28,452 nt of DNA from Chloroflexota bacterium (GTDB taxonomy: Bacteria > Chloroflexota > Dehalococcoidia > Lucifugimonadales > JADFKI01), in NCBI GenBank assembly GCA_022565015.1, contig JADFKI010000008.1, forward strand, positions 1 to 28,452, written 5' to 3'. This document shows positions 1 through 8,511 of the stretch, piece by piece; positions within the stretch are counted from its first letter, which is position 1; each line of letters starts with the position of its first letter. The translations under genes were made by a program, and so were the position numbers. Under the pieces are notes generated by a model. It made no database searches. It had not been told where the DNA came from and saw only the letters and a list, made by a program, of their open reading frames with translations.

Positions 1-1094
1 GCGACATCGGTCACCGTTGAGCCCGAGTCGAGAGAGCTGAACCAGAACAGGGATCCCGAAATGACGACCAGCGCCAGCGTCGTCAGATAAGCGGGCGGTA
101 TCCTATCTGACAGCAGTCCTCCTATAGGGGCCGACAGCGACGCCAGCGCCGGCGTTAGCATTAGCAAAACCCCCAGCGTCTTGGCGTTCACCATCAGGAT
201 ATCGGACGCAAAGAAAGGGAGGATGAACCAGTTGACGAACGTCGCGAAAGACATCAGGAAAGCGGCGATCATGACGGGGGACAGCACCCGGTGCTTCAGC
301 AGCGACAGCTCGAGCACCGGACGCCTTGCCCGCGTTTCCACGTGTGCGAACGCCGCGAAGGACAGCACGGAGACCAGTGCCAGACCCCAGACGTATGGCG
401 TCGTCCAGCCGGTCCGCCCGCCCAACGTCAGCAGGAGAATGAAAGACGCAAGGCCCAGGAACAGTGTAACCGCGCCTCGAGTATCGAAGGTTGTCGATGG
501 GCCGGCGTAGCGACGGTCTCTGAGCGCGATATACGCCAGGGCCAGGGACCCCACGCCCAACGGCACACGAAAGAGGAAAATCGAACGCCAGCCAAAGGCG
601 TCGACGAGGGCGCCGCCGCCAAGCGAGCCCACGATCATGCCCAGCGTGCCCAGCCCCGCCATGAGACCCAGGGCACGGCCACGTTGCTCGGACGGAAACA
701 GGCTCGTCACCAGGGCCGGCGCCGAGGCCAGTATCAAGCCGTTTCCCACCGCCTGAAGCACTCGCAGGCCTATCATCCACGACATATATGGAGCGAGACC
801 TATCAGTAAGACCGCTACCGTGTATGTCGCCAGACCGATGAGATAGAAGCGCTTGAGACCGTAAAGGTCGGCCGCGCCGCCCAGGCCCAGCTGAAGCGAA
901 GTCGTGCTGCCGACGTAGAATATGATTACCCACTGTACGGTCTGGGCGTCTGTTCCGAAGCTGCTGGTGATGTTGGGAAGGGCGACGTTAACGGTAATAT
1001 CCAGCGTGCCCAGAAACATGCCCGCGGACGCGGCAATCAGTCCGATCCACCTGCCCCTGGCCGTTACTTCTCCGCTATCTCTTATTGACGCCAT
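1..1094 (-). CDS. MFS drug exporter, DHA2 (EmrB/QacA-like), 3' end beyond window
   Basis: This frame stays open from an ATG at 1094-1092 to the left edge, giving 364 residues without a stop. The protein should be an inner-membrane, proton-driven exporter of small hydrophobic compounds. Its N-terminus carries the motif LDITVNVALPNI, close to the LDxTxVNVALP signature of the DHA2 (14-helix) drug:H+ antiporter group, and several hydrophobic helices follow. A loop motif of the form ADLYGLKRFY matches the helix 2-3 signature of the MFS, and SEQRGRALG follows the fourth helix. The family is usually about 450-500 residues, so roughly a quarter is missing. It is transcribed away from the LOG-like gene across a 154-base spacer. 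A long overlapping frame at 103-933 on the same strand has no membrane-protein character and is a shadow. Substrate cannot be told from sequence. Confidence 0.9.
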   Translation of the reverse strand, partial: MASIRDSGEVTARGRWIGLIAASAGMFLGTLDITVNVALPNITSSFGTDAQTVQWVIIFYVGSTTSLQLGLGGAADLYGLKRFYLIGLATYTVAVLLIGLAPYMSWMIGLRVLQAVGNGLILASAPALVTSLFPSEQRGRALGLMAGLGTLGMIVGSLGGGALVDAFGWRSIFLFRVPLGVGSLALAYIALRDRRYAGPSTTFDTRGAVTLFLGLASFILLLTLGGRTGWTTPYVWGLALVSVLSFAAFAHVETRARRPVLELSLLKHRVLSPVMIAAFLMSFATFVNWFILPFFASDILMVNAKTLGVLLMLTPALASLSAPIGGLLSDRIPPAYLTTLALVVISGSLFWFSSLDSGSTVTDV

Positions 1095-1248
1095 AACGTT
1101 TTACTTAATGCGTGGGTAAATTCAAGGCCCAAGCGTCCATATCATAACAGTCGGATATTGATTCTGAGCATCTGAAAATATATAGGGCCCGCGTGTCGAG
1201 GCCTTATAGCTGCTCCTCTCGAAAGCATCAGAAAGGTTTCAAGGGCAA

Positions 1249-1878
1249 ATGGGTTCAAAGGGACTATCAAGGTATCCTCTTCCGGCGCTGACGGTTGGAG
1301 TCATGGGCTCAGCCGGAGGAGACCTCAAGCAGGAGGTACGGGACAAGGTCAAGGAGCTGGGCAGGGAGATCGCACGACGCGGCTACGTCCTCATAACCGG
1401 TGCGGCCCCCGGCCTTCCCCACGACGCCGTTCTGGGCGCCAAATCGGTGGGGGGCATGGTGGTGGGAATATCGCCCGCTCTCACGCTCGAGGAGCACGTA
1501 AACAAGTACCATTCGCCCACGAGAGGGTACGACACGATCATCTACACGGGCAGTGGCCTGATGGGACGCGAGATCGAGAACATCAGAAGCTGCGACGTGG
1601 TCATATTCGCCGGCGGTCGCTCGGGCAGCCTCGGCGAGTTCGCAATCGCCTACGATGAGGGCAAGGTCATCGGCGCGCTACTGGGCACGGGAGGCATCGC
1701 GGACAGGCTCGACGAGATCATCGACATAATCCGTAAGAAGACCGAGGCCTACATATGCCACCACTCCGACCCTGAGTCCCTGCTGGACGACCTGGAGACC
1801 GTCTATCGGGAGCGCATTCTACCCGATTACCTGAAGACCATCGACGGCCACAACCCCGACGGCGAGCTGGACCTGTAG
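1249..1878 (+). CDS. LOG/SLOG-fold nucleotide-binding protein
   Basis: This is a 209-residue Rossmann-like protein of the LOG ('lysine decarboxylase-like') superfamily. The N-terminus has a glycine-rich strand-loop (VGVMGSAGG, residues 16-24), and the hallmark loop GGRSGSLGEF lies near residues 124-133. This is a variant of the PGGxGTxxE motif that binds nucleotide phosphates and, in true LOG enzymes, hydrolyses cytokinin-type nucleoside monophosphates. The first two prolines/glycines of that motif are altered, so it may bind a nucleotide ligand without LOG activity. The shape resembles the TIGR00725-type subgroup, whose role is not established. The ATG start is preceded only by a weak purine stretch (GAAAGG). 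It stands alone upstream of recA, with 315 bases between them. Confidence in the fold is high and in the reaction low. Confidence 0.8.
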   Translation: MGSKGLSRYPLPALTVGVMGSAGGDLKQEVRDKVKELGREIARRGYVLITGAAPGLPHDAVLGAKSVGGMVVGISPALTLEEHVNKYHSPTRGYDTIIYTGSGLMGREIENIRSCDVVIFAGGRSGSLGEFAIAYDEGKVIGALLGTGGIADRLDEIIDIIRKKTEAYICHHSDPESLLDDLETVYRERILPDYLKTIDGHNPDGELDL

Positions 1879-1978
1879 GCTCCAGCAGCTTAATTTCCAC
1901 GACGAATAAAGCCGCCGTAGGCTTCTAGACTTCACAAAGACATAACAGCCTCAGACTTTCGCCCATTCTAAAATATTC

Positions 1979-1992
1979 AGAACAAATGTGTT
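1979..1992. promoter_or_regulatory. LexA (SOS) box-like operator before recA
   Basis: The 14 bases AGAACAAATGTGTT match 11 of 14 positions of the Gram-positive (Cheo) SOS box CGAAC-RNRY-GTTYC. The left half-site GAAC is intact and the right half is degenerate. It overlaps the -35 element of the proposed recA promoter, where a repressor would act. LexA control of recA is established in many bacteria. That this site is used is inference. Confidence 0.35.
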
Positions 1993-2019
1993 TACTTTTC
2001 CATTTATCGGTGTTAGAAT
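1991..2019 (+). promoter_or_regulatory. Candidate sigma-70 promoter of recA
   Basis: TTTACT at 1991-1996 and TAGAAT at 2014-2019 are separated by exactly 17 bases, close to the TTGACA/TATAAT consensus. They lie about 175 bases before the recA start and on the same strand. No transcription start is known. Confidence 0.5.
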
Positions 2020-2193
2020 GCAGGACATTCGATATATCGTTTTACCCTACGCACCGCATTCATCGGATAGGCTCTAAATCGCAAGCCCGTTGGAGAAACT
2101 GCAGCAGCGTTAATCTGACAACGCCGTTACGAACGCGAATCTGCCATTGAACGACGCCGACATTGATGATAGAAATAGGAATTGAGGAGTGAC

Positions 2194-3273
2194 ATGAGCA
2201 ACGACAAGGCCAAGGCACTGGAAGTCGCCATAGGCCAGATTGACAAGCACTTCGGCGCGGGCACCATCATGCGCCTGGGAGACAAGATTCAGGGCGTCCA
2301 AATCGACGTTATTCACACGGGTTCCATCGCACTCGACATAGCCCTGGGAGTCGGCGGCATTCCGAGAGGGAGAGTGATCGAGGTATTCGGCGCCGAGGCC
2401 TCGGGCAAGTCCACTTTGGCCTACCACATCATGGCCGAAGCGCAACGCACCGGCGGCACGGCCGCCTATATAGACGCCGAGCACGCCCTGGATCCAAGCT
2501 ACGCGGCCCGCTGCGGCATCGACATCGATGCGCTTCTGATCTCCCAGCCCGATACCGCCGAGCAGGGCCTGGAAATTTGCGAGTATCTCGTCAGGAGCGG
2601 GGCCGTGGACGTTGTCGTCGTTGACAGCGTTGCCGCTCTTGTGCCGAAAGCCGAGCTGGAAGGAGACATGGGCGACACCCACGTCGGACTTCAAGCCCGG
2701 TTAATGTCCCAGGCACTACGCAAGCTGACATCGGCCATCAGCCGATCGCGCACCTCCGTCATCTTCATCAATCAGCTGCGGGAAAAAATCGGCGTCTTCT
2801 TCGGGAATCCCGAAGTCACACCCGGCGGCCGGGCCCTCAAGTTCTATAGCTCCGTGCGCATCGACCTGCGCAGGTTGGAGTCCATAAAGCAGGGGACCGA
2901 AGTCCTGGGGAACCGCGTTCGCGCCCGCATCGTCAAAAATAAGGTCGCACCGCCCTTCCGCATGGCCGAGTTCGACATAATGTTCAACGAAGGCATCAGC
3001 AAGAACGGCGAGCTGTTGGACATCGGCACCGACGAGGGGGTAGTCAAGAAGAGCGGCGCGTTTTACTCCTTTGGAGACATTCGCCTGGGCCAGGGCCGAG
3101 AGAACGCCAAAGCGTTTCTCCGGGAAAATCCAGAGCTCGCCGCCCAGATTGAGACGCTGGTTAGGGCCAAACTGGCTCCGCCCCCGCTCATCGACGAGCA
3201 AAACGACGACCTGCCTGACCCGCTCGACGACACCGTGGAGCTGACTGTTGCAGCCACGGAGAAATCCTCGTAG
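2194..3273 (+). CDS. recA: Recombinase RecA
   Basis: RecA forms ATP-dependent filaments on single-stranded DNA, pairs homologous strands and stimulates LexA self-cleavage. The 359-residue product has the usual family length. Walker A reads GAEASGKST (residues 66-74), the Walker B strand ends in VVVVDSVAAL, and the L2 DNA-binding loop is recognisable in FINQLREKIGVFFGNPEVTP, with VFFG where many RecAs have VMFG. The acidic C-terminal tail is present. I chose the ATG at 2194 because GAGGAG lies four bases upstream. An in-frame TTG at 2182 would place that Shine-Dalgarno inside the coding region. recX follows 80 bases later, the classical recA-recX arrangement. A promoter with an SOS-like box lies upstream. 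Confidence 0.97.
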   Translation: MSNDKAKALEVAIGQIDKHFGAGTIMRLGDKIQGVQIDVIHTGSIALDIALGVGGIPRGRVIEVFGAEASGKSTLAYHIMAEAQRTGGTAAYIDAEHALDPSYAARCGIDIDALLISQPDTAEQGLEICEYLVRSGAVDVVVVDSVAALVPKAELEGDMGDTHVGLQARLMSQALRKLTSAISRSRTSVIFINQLREKIGVFFGNPEVTPGGRALKFYSSVRIDLRRLESIKQGTEVLGNRVRARIVKNKVAPPFRMAEFDIMFNEGISKNGELLDIGTDEGVVKKSGAFYSFGDIRLGQGRENAKAFLRENPELAAQIETLVRAKLAPPPLIDEQNDDLPDPLDDTVELTVAATEKSS

Positions 3274-3353
3274 CATACAGGTGAGGCGCCCCTGGAATGG
3301 CCGCACTTTCAGACTAAAATTGAGGAGCAGTCAAAGGGTCGCCAAGACCTGCC

Positions 3354-3839
3354 ATGAACGACAACGATAGCGATAGTACCAAGCGCGCCACCGCCGCTGC
3401 CATTCGTTTCATCTCGTACAGGCCACGAACCGAAGCAGAGGTCCGGGCGCGCTTGCGCCGTCATTACCCCCCGCAAATCATCGACACCGTTGTCCAATCA
3501 CTGGTCGATAGAGCACTCCTCGACGACTCCCGGTTCGCCCAGAGCTGGGCCGACAGCCGCTTCCGACTTAAGCCTCGTAGCGCCTCTGCCATTCGGAGAG
3601 AGCTGGCGACAAAGGGCATCTCCAGGACCCAAGCCGAAGAGGCCGTGCGCGATCTAGACGACTACAACAGCGCATATCGCGCGGGTTCCAAGCACGCCAG
3701 GCTTCTGACCGACCACACTTTCACCACCTTCAAGCGCAGGATGTGGGCATACCTTCAGCGAAGAGGGTTTAATTCCACCATCACCAGAAGCACGGTGGAT
3801 TGCCTCTGGAAGGAATCCCACGCCGCAGATGGGACATAA
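3354..3839 (+). CDS. recX: RecA regulator RecX
   Basis: RecX binds RecA filaments and limits their extension. This 161-residue protein shows the tandem three-helix repeats of the family. The first repeat has the pattern FISYRPRTEAEVRARL, the second has LLDDSRFAQSWADSR with the typical D-x-x-FA core, and a third weaker repeat follows around residues 105-150 (FTTFKRRMWAYLQRRGF). It sits 80 bases downstream of recA in the same direction, which strongly supports the assignment. The ATG has no clear Shine-Dalgarno, so translation may depend on recA translation or on an imperfect site. Confidence 0.93.
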   Translation: MNDNDSDSTKRATAAAIRFISYRPRTEAEVRARLRRHYPPQIIDTVVQSLVDRALLDDSRFAQSWADSRFRLKPRSASAIRRELATKGISRTQAEEAVRDLDDYNSAYRAGSKHARLLTDHTFTTFKRRMWAYLQRRGFNSTITRSTVDCLWKESHAADGT

Positions 3840-3878
3840 ACCCCGGGATTCGACGTCGCCGGACCTCTCATGTCTCCC

Positions 3879-4016
3879 ATGAAAGAAAACAGATTCACCA
3901 CAATGCGCTATTCAGATCAGCTGAGGGAAACAGATATCCGCGACCTCAGCCGAGAGAGCTCTCTCATCCAACGAGCATCAGCCGCGCGAAGGCACAGAGC
4001 CGTCAAGGCCATATAG
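3879..4016 (+). CDS. Possible 45-residue basic protein
   Basis: An ATG at 3879 opens a 45-codon frame ending in TAG at 4014-4016. It fits between recX and the CNNM gene without overlap, ten bases before the next gene's Shine-Dalgarno. The product is strongly charged, with a helical-looking middle (QLRETDIRDLSRESSLIQ) and a basic end (AARRHRAVKA). No upstream ribosome-binding site is evident and I do not recognise a family. The same DNA holds a perfect 14-bp palindrome at 3952-3965 and a 7-bp inverted repeat (3920-3926 with 3944-3950), so it could instead be an untranslated structured leader. Confidence 0.35.
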   Translation: MKENRFTTMRYSDQLRETDIRDLSRESSLIQRASAARRHRAVKAI

Positions 4017-4038
4017 GCGTCGCCCAGGAGGTACTTTC

Positions 4039-5358
4039 ATGCCCGAAGGCGGGTCGTTAATCATAATCGTCAGCATCGCCCTCCTAGTTTTCTCCGCATT
4101 TTTCTCGAGCTCGGAGGCCGCGTTTCTATCGGTGCAAAGGACCAGGCTGAGCCACATGGTCAACATGGGCGTCCCGGGGGCCAAGCGCGTCGAGGAGATG
4201 ATCGACAAGCCGGAACGCCTGCTCTCGACGATTCTCCTTGGCAACAACCTGGTGAATGTGGCGTTCGCCTCGATCATGACGTTATTCTTCGTCGGCCTGT
4301 TTGAAGAGGGTCAAGAGGGCACCGGCGTGCTGGTTGCCACCGCCGTCGGCACGGGAATCCTTCTGATAGTCGGCGAGATCGTTCCCAAGACCATAGCCGT
4401 GCACCATCCGGAGCGGATCGCCTTTCTCTACGCCCGGCCGCTGAAAGGCGTCGAGTATCTTATGCTTCCCATCGTCGTCATATTGGACTGGACTACCCAC
4501 CGATTGAACACCTTATTGGGCGGCGCAAACACCCGAGAGTCCATAACGGAGGGGGAGCTGCGAACGCTTATCGACATCGGCGAGGCGGAAGGCACCTTCG
4601 AGCCGGCCGAGGCGGAGATGCTGGAGAACGTCTTTAGATTTGGCGACCGGCAGGTCCGTGAGGTAATGACGCCCCGGACGGAGATCGTCTCCCTCGGGCG
4701 AGGCGCGACGTTGCGCGAGTTTCTTTCCCTGTACTCACTTCACTCTCACACCCGCTTCCCCGTCTATAGGGACGACGAGGACAACGTCATCGGCATCATT
4801 TCGTCCAAAGACATCCTGAAGGCAATGTCCACCAGGGGCATCGGCCAAGACGACTCGGTGACCGATGTCATTCGGGATGCCCTGTTCATGCCTGAGACAA
4901 AGCTAATCTCCGAGCTCTTCGATGAGATGCGTCACTCCGGCAATCAGATGGCCATCCTAGTAGACGAATATGGCGGTCTGTCGGGCCTTGTGACGTTGAA
5001 GAGGCTGGTCGAGGAGGTCGTTGGCCCGGTTGGTGAGGAGGGAGAGGCACCCGAAGAGGAGTACGAGGCCATCGACGAAAACACGTTCCAGGTCGATGGC
5101 GGCATGAGCATCGAAGAAGTCAACGAGGAGCTCGGAATCACCCTGCCCGATGGTGAATATGAGACCGTCGCCGGCTTCGTTTTGGACGTGCTCGGCCATA
5201 TACCAGCGGAGGGCGAGCAGTTCGAATATGGTAATCTGAAGTTCGAGGTCCTGGAGATGAGCCGGATGAAGATCGAGTCCGTCAGGCTCGTCAAGGCCGA
5301 AGTCGTCGAGAGCGAAGCCATAGATGAGACTGATTCTAGCGAGGCACGGAGAGACTAA
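4039..5358 (+). CDS. CNNM/DUF21-CBS pair-CorC domain membrane protein
   Basis: This 439-residue protein belongs to the CNNM/HlyC-CorC family, linked in other bacteria to Mg2+ and Co2+ transport or resistance. The first ~140 residues are the CNNM (DUF21) membrane domain, with the signature FFSSSEAAFLSVQRTRL near the first helix and NNLVNVAFAS in the next. A CBS-domain pair follows at roughly 190-320 (VREVMTPRTEIVSL, then IGIISSKDIL, then LVDEYGGLSGLVTLKRLVE). The CorC_HlyC transporter-associated domain occupies about 340-425. The ATG is well supported by AGGAGGT at 4026-4032, six bases upstream. Its last 35 bases overlap the next gene in another frame, which suggests coupled translation. The older label 'hemolysin' is misleading. 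Confidence 0.92.
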   Translation: MPEGGSLIIIVSIALLVFSAFFSSSEAAFLSVQRTRLSHMVNMGVPGAKRVEEMIDKPERLLSTILLGNNLVNVAFASIMTLFFVGLFEEGQEGTGVLVATAVGTGILLIVGEIVPKTIAVHHPERIAFLYARPLKGVEYLMLPIVVILDWTTHRLNTLLGGANTRESITEGELRTLIDIGEAEGTFEPAEAEMLENVFRFGDRQVREVMTPRTEIVSLGRGATLREFLSLYSLHSHTRFPVYRDDEDNVIGIISSKDILKAMSTRGIGQDDSVTDVIRDALFMPETKLISELFDEMRHSGNQMAILVDEYGGLSGLVTLKRLVEEVVGPVGEEGEAPEEEYEAIDENTFQVDGGMSIEEVNEELGITLPDGEYETVAGFVLDVLGHIPAEGEQFEYGNLKFEVLEMSRMKIESVRLVKAEVVESEAIDETDSSEARRD

Positions 5359-5938
5359 CCTGAACAGGTCGGGGCGAATTCAAGGCGTCAACCTCGACCC
5401 GCTCAACCAGACCGGGCGCAGGCAGGCCCACGCCCTTGCCGACGCCCTCAAACACGAGCTTCCCTTTACGCTGTATACCAGCCCCGTACCACGGGCCACG
5501 GAGACGGCACAAGTAATCGCCGGAGCGCTGACGCTCACCCCGGAAACATTGGAGGACCTCAAGGAAGCAGACGCCGGAGAGCTCGAGGGCCTGACCGGCG
5601 CCCAGATGCGGGAGAGGTTCCCCGCCTTCGCAGACCTGTGGACGGCTGACTCCGGTACCGCACAGATGCCCTCCGGAGAGTCTCTGGCCCAGGTCCAGGA
5701 GCGCGCATGGCGCAGCGTGAGCCTGATGCAGGAGCGGCACGAGGGCCAGGTCGTAGTCGCCGTCACTCACAACTTCGTAGTTCAGACCATAATCTGCAAG
5801 GTGCTGCAGGTCCCGATCCATACCTCGCGACGATTCCGACAGGACCTTGGCTCTATCACGAGGCTCGAACTCGCCAGTGAACGCAGCGTTCTGGTCTCTC
5901 TCAATGAAACCCTTCATCTACAAGGCATCGACGCTTAG
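5324..5938 (+). CDS. Histidine phosphatase (phosphoglycerate mutase-like)
   Basis: This 204-residue protein of the histidine phosphatase superfamily carries the catalytic LARHGETN motif at residues 5-12, where His8 is the nucleophile. A second conserved segment, YTSPVPRATETAQ, and the C-terminal VAVTHNF histidine complete the site. Members include cofactor-dependent phosphoglycerate mutases, alpha-ribazole phosphatase (CobC) and broad phosphatases. The short length favours a phosphatase over a glycolytic mutase. The substrate cannot be assigned, and no cobalamin genes are nearby. It starts inside the last 35 bases of the CNNM gene and ends 14 bases before tilS, so the three genes probably share a transcript. 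Confidence 0.88.
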   Translation: MRLILARHGETNLNRSGRIQGVNLDPLNQTGRRQAHALADALKHELPFTLYTSPVPRATETAQVIAGALTLTPETLEDLKEADAGELEGLTGAQMRERFPAFADLWTADSGTAQMPSGESLAQVQERAWRSVSLMQERHEGQVVVAVTHNFVVQTIICKVLQVPIHTSRRFRQDLGSITRLELASERSVLVSLNETLHLQGIDA

Positions 5939-5952
5939 CTAGGACGCCGCCA

Positions 5953-7395
5953 GTGGCGAAGAACCAAGCCGTGATCAATTTCAACCGCACGATACGGGAC
6001 TCCCTGACGAGCGCCGGCATGACGGGCAAGTCCCTCGTGGTCGCCGTATCGGGAGGCCCCGATTCGCTTGCGCTGCTCTATTCCCTCCACAGCCTGCGGG
6101 TCGAGCTGCGGCTGAAACTTCACGGCGCGCATCTGGACCATTGCCTGCGCGGTGAGGCATCCAAGGCGGACGCAAGATATGTCAAAGGCATATTCGAGTC
6201 TCTGGAACTCCCATATACGTTGGAGACGGCCGATGTCGCGTCATACCAGGCGTCGCACCGCGTCTCGCTGGAGCAGGCCGCGCGGACCGTGCGCTACGAT
6301 TTTCTGGCCAGAGTCGCGCGCCACGAAAACGCCGACGCGGTTGCCGTAGGCCATACAGCGGACGATCAGGCCGAGACGGTCCTGATGCACATCATCAGAG
6401 GCAGCGGCCTGACCGGTCTTCAGGGGATGGAGACGATAGCCACCCGGCGCTATGAAGAGGGAGACATCCGGATATTCAGGCCGATGCTGTCGATTGCTCG
6501 GCACGAGACCGTGGAATACTGCCGGAGCATCGGTCTCGAACCGCGTGAGGACGAGTCCAACCTCTCGCTTGAGTTCACGAGAAACCGCGTGCGGCACCAG
6601 CTTATCCCATTGCTCGAGCAGTTCAATCCGGCCGTGCGCGACGCCCTGGTTCGTCTGGCGGGCTCAACGCGGCACGATCTCTCCTTCATCAAGAGGGAGG
6701 TGGACGCCCGATGGCAGGCCATCGCGACGGTCGAAGAGGGCCGCGTGAGCCTGGGGTTGGATGAGCTGAGAGGGCTGGACCCCGCCATTCAGAGGCATCT
6801 GGTCCGACGCGCGGTGGGCAGCGTAAAGGGCGATCTCGAAGACCTGCAGCAGGTGCACGGCGAGGATATGCTTCGCCTCATCGCCGGGCCCCCCGGCAAG
6901 ACGTTGGACCTGCCGGGCGGAATCACATTCACAGTCGGCTACGATGTCGCGACAATCGCGGCGGCGCGGCGGGACGACTGTTTAACTCCCAGAATCGTGG
7001 GTGAACAGGCCATAAGAATACCCGGCGAGACCCGGTTCGGCGGTTGGCTCATAACGGCAGATGTGATTCAGCGACAGACTGAGATTAGTGCGGCAAAGCT
7101 TCAAGCTGCCTCGGACGATTTCAGTGCCGTCCTCAACAGCAACGTGGCGGAAGACGGACTCGTCATGCGGGGCCGCAAAGACGGCGACCGCTTCCAGCCA
7201 CTGGGAATGAAGGGGCACAAGAAGCTGCAAGACTTCATGGTTGACGCAAAGATACCCCGCGAACGCAGGGAAGGGGTGCCCATTGTGGCTTCCGGCAGCG
7301 GCATCGTCTGGGTGGTGGGTCACAGGATCGCGGACTGGGCGCGCGTCCCGGACGACGCCTCGAAGTGCCTGGTGCTGCGGTTCGACAGGAACTAG
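5953..7395 (+). CDS. tilS: tRNA(Ile)-lysidine synthetase TilS
   Basis: TilS modifies C34 of the CAU-anticodon tRNA(Ile) to lysidine with ATP and lysine, switching the tRNA from AUG to AUA reading. It is essential in most bacteria. The 480-residue product has the N-type ATP pyrophosphatase P-loop VAVSGGPDSLAL near residues 28-39 and the segment GHTADDQAETVLM near 132-144. LEFTRNRVRHQLIPLL follows near 205-220, and the C-terminal TilS domain (GRKDGDRFQPLGMKGHKKL, PRERREGVPIV, WVVGHRIADWARV) is complete. The start is GTG at 5953 with only a modest AGGAC-like site upstream. It ends 62 bases from the convergent pncB. Confidence 0.96.
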   Translation: MAKNQAVINFNRTIRDSLTSAGMTGKSLVVAVSGGPDSLALLYSLHSLRVELRLKLHGAHLDHCLRGEASKADARYVKGIFESLELPYTLETADVASYQASHRVSLEQAARTVRYDFLARVARHENADAVAVGHTADDQAETVLMHIIRGSGLTGLQGMETIATRRYEEGDIRIFRPMLSIARHETVEYCRSIGLEPREDESNLSLEFTRNRVRHQLIPLLEQFNPAVRDALVRLAGSTRHDLSFIKREVDARWQAIATVEEGRVSLGLDELRGLDPAIQRHLVRRAVGSVKGDLEDLQQVHGEDMLRLIAGPPGKTLDLPGGITFTVGYDVATIAAARRDDCLTPRIVGEQAIRIPGETRFGGWLITADVIQRQTEISAAKLQAASDDFSAVLNSNVAEDGLVMRGRKDGDRFQPLGMKGHKKLQDFMVDAKIPRERREGVPIVASGSGIVWVVGHRIADWARVPDDASKCLVLRFDRN

Positions 7396-7457
7396 TGGCC
7401 GCGCCCGAATGCATCGCGGGGCGCCGGAGAAAGGCCGCCCTGCTCGGGGGACGCTGC

Positions 7458-8456
7458 CTACATCACGCGGTCGAGACGCGGGTTGGCCGTGACGCCCGGG
7501 GTGCGGCCCCTCTTGGCGATGGGCTTGCCGTCCACCTCGTGAATGTCCGCGGTGAAGTTGTTGGGCGGCGCGCTGGATATGGCGGCGCCGACTCCGAACC
7601 CGTTCACGGGAGCTCCCACTTCCACGAACTCCCTGATCTTTTCAGGGGTAAAGCCACCGCTTACGAATATCTCCACGTGGCGAAAACCTTCCAGGTCCAG
7701 CCGTATCCTGACTTCCTTCACGAGGTCGGGCGATACGCCGCCACGTTCAGATGGGGTGTCCAGGCGGACTCCCCGAAGCTTATCTTTGAGCGCACGGGCG
7801 ACGTTCAGCGATTCCTCCGCTTCGTCCTTGAACGTGTCCACGAGGGCGACCCGCGGCACCTCCTGGGGCATGTGCTGATCGAAGGCCTCGACGGCCTTCA
7901 CGGTATCACCGATGAGCAGAGGCAACGCGTGGGGCATGTTCCCGGCGGGGGTTATTCCCGCAAGCCTGGCGCCAAGGGTAGTGGAAACGGATACACACCC
8001 TCCGACAACCGACGAATAGTCGATTACGGCGACGACGTTGGGATGAACGTGTCGCGCCGCAAGGGCCACAATCGGCACGCCCTGCGCGGCCTCCACGCAC
8101 TCCCGCGCCGACGTAGACCAGGCGCTGCAAGACGCCAGGATGCCGCATATCGTCGTCTCGTACAGGCCGAAGGAGCTGTATGGAGCCTTTATGCGAATCG
8201 CCACCTCCCTCGCCTCCATCGTCTCTCCCTCTTCCAGGGCCCACACCTCGCTACCCGTCTCCGGAAGCACCTTGGATAGGAGTGCACGCACCTCTTTCAC
8301 ACCGCAGAACATCCCTCTGCGTTCCGGGAAGAACTCCATCGTAACGACGGGGTTGATGCCTTCGTTCCGAAGGATGGTCAGCGTCCTCTGCAGATAGATG
8401 TCGGCCGTGTCGCCAACGAGGACCGAAGGACGGATATCAAACTCAGGATTTACCAT
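7458..8456 (-). CDS. pncB: Nicotinate phosphoribosyltransferase
   Basis: This enzyme converts nicotinate and PRPP to nicotinate mononucleotide in NAD salvage. The 332-residue protein has features of the archaeal-type NAPRTase/QPRTase fold: AARHVHPNV (a histidine region typical of NAPRTases), VALVDTFKDEAEE, VRLDTPSERGG, the phosphate-binding strand FVSGGFTPEKI and FGVGAAIS near the C-terminus. It is shorter than E. coli PncB (about 400 residues) but similar to compact archaeal forms. The preceding gene on the same strand, 55 bases upstream, is a nicotinamidase, so together they form the nicotinamide to nicotinate to NaMN route. Quinolinate phosphoribosyltransferase is the main alternative, but the neighbour argues against it. 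Confidence 0.88.
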   Translation of the reverse strand: MVNPEFDIRPSVLVGDTADIYLQRTLTILRNEGINPVVTMEFFPERRGMFCGVKEVRALLSKVLPETGSEVWALEEGETMEAREVAIRIKAPYSSFGLYETTICGILASCSAWSTSARECVEAAQGVPIVALAARHVHPNVVAVIDYSSVVGGCVSVSTTLGARLAGITPAGNMPHALPLLIGDTVKAVEAFDQHMPQEVPRVALVDTFKDEAEESLNVARALKDKLRGVRLDTPSERGGVSPDLVKEVRIRLDLEGFRHVEIFVSGGFTPEKIREFVEVGAPVNGFGVGAAISSAPPNNFTADIHEVDGKPIAKRGRTPGVTANPRLDRVM

Positions 8457-8511
8457 TTACTCCCACCAGGACCGTTCAAGATATTAAGAAATGAATACGA
8501 CGAGGGTGAAA

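Larger units (their letters stand above)
1879..2193 (+). other. Intergenic region holding the recA promoter and leader
   Basis: No reading frame here looks like a gene. The stretch is richer in A+T than its flanks. It contains the candidate recA promoter and SOS-like box described separately, followed by a leader of about 165 bases. No tRNA, clear terminator or riboswitch fold was recognised. Confidence 0.6.

Noticed and set aside
103..933. 276-residue leftward frame inside the first MFS gene
   Set aside because: Arg/Gly-rich with no membrane pattern. The neighbouring frame on the same strand gives a clear DHA2 transporter, so this is a shadow.
2182..2193. Upstream TTG start for recA
   Set aside because: It would include the GAGGAG Shine-Dalgarno in the coding sequence; the ATG at 2194 is better placed.
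7398..7425. G+C-rich inverted repeat between tilS and pncB as terminator
   Set aside because: A short stem (GCGCCC/GGGCGC) with a long loop and no U-tract; such repeats are expected by chance in this composition.
7365..8279. 304-residue rightward frame opposite pncB
   Set aside because: Antisense shadow in high G+C DNA; no family features, whereas pncB on the other strand is clear.
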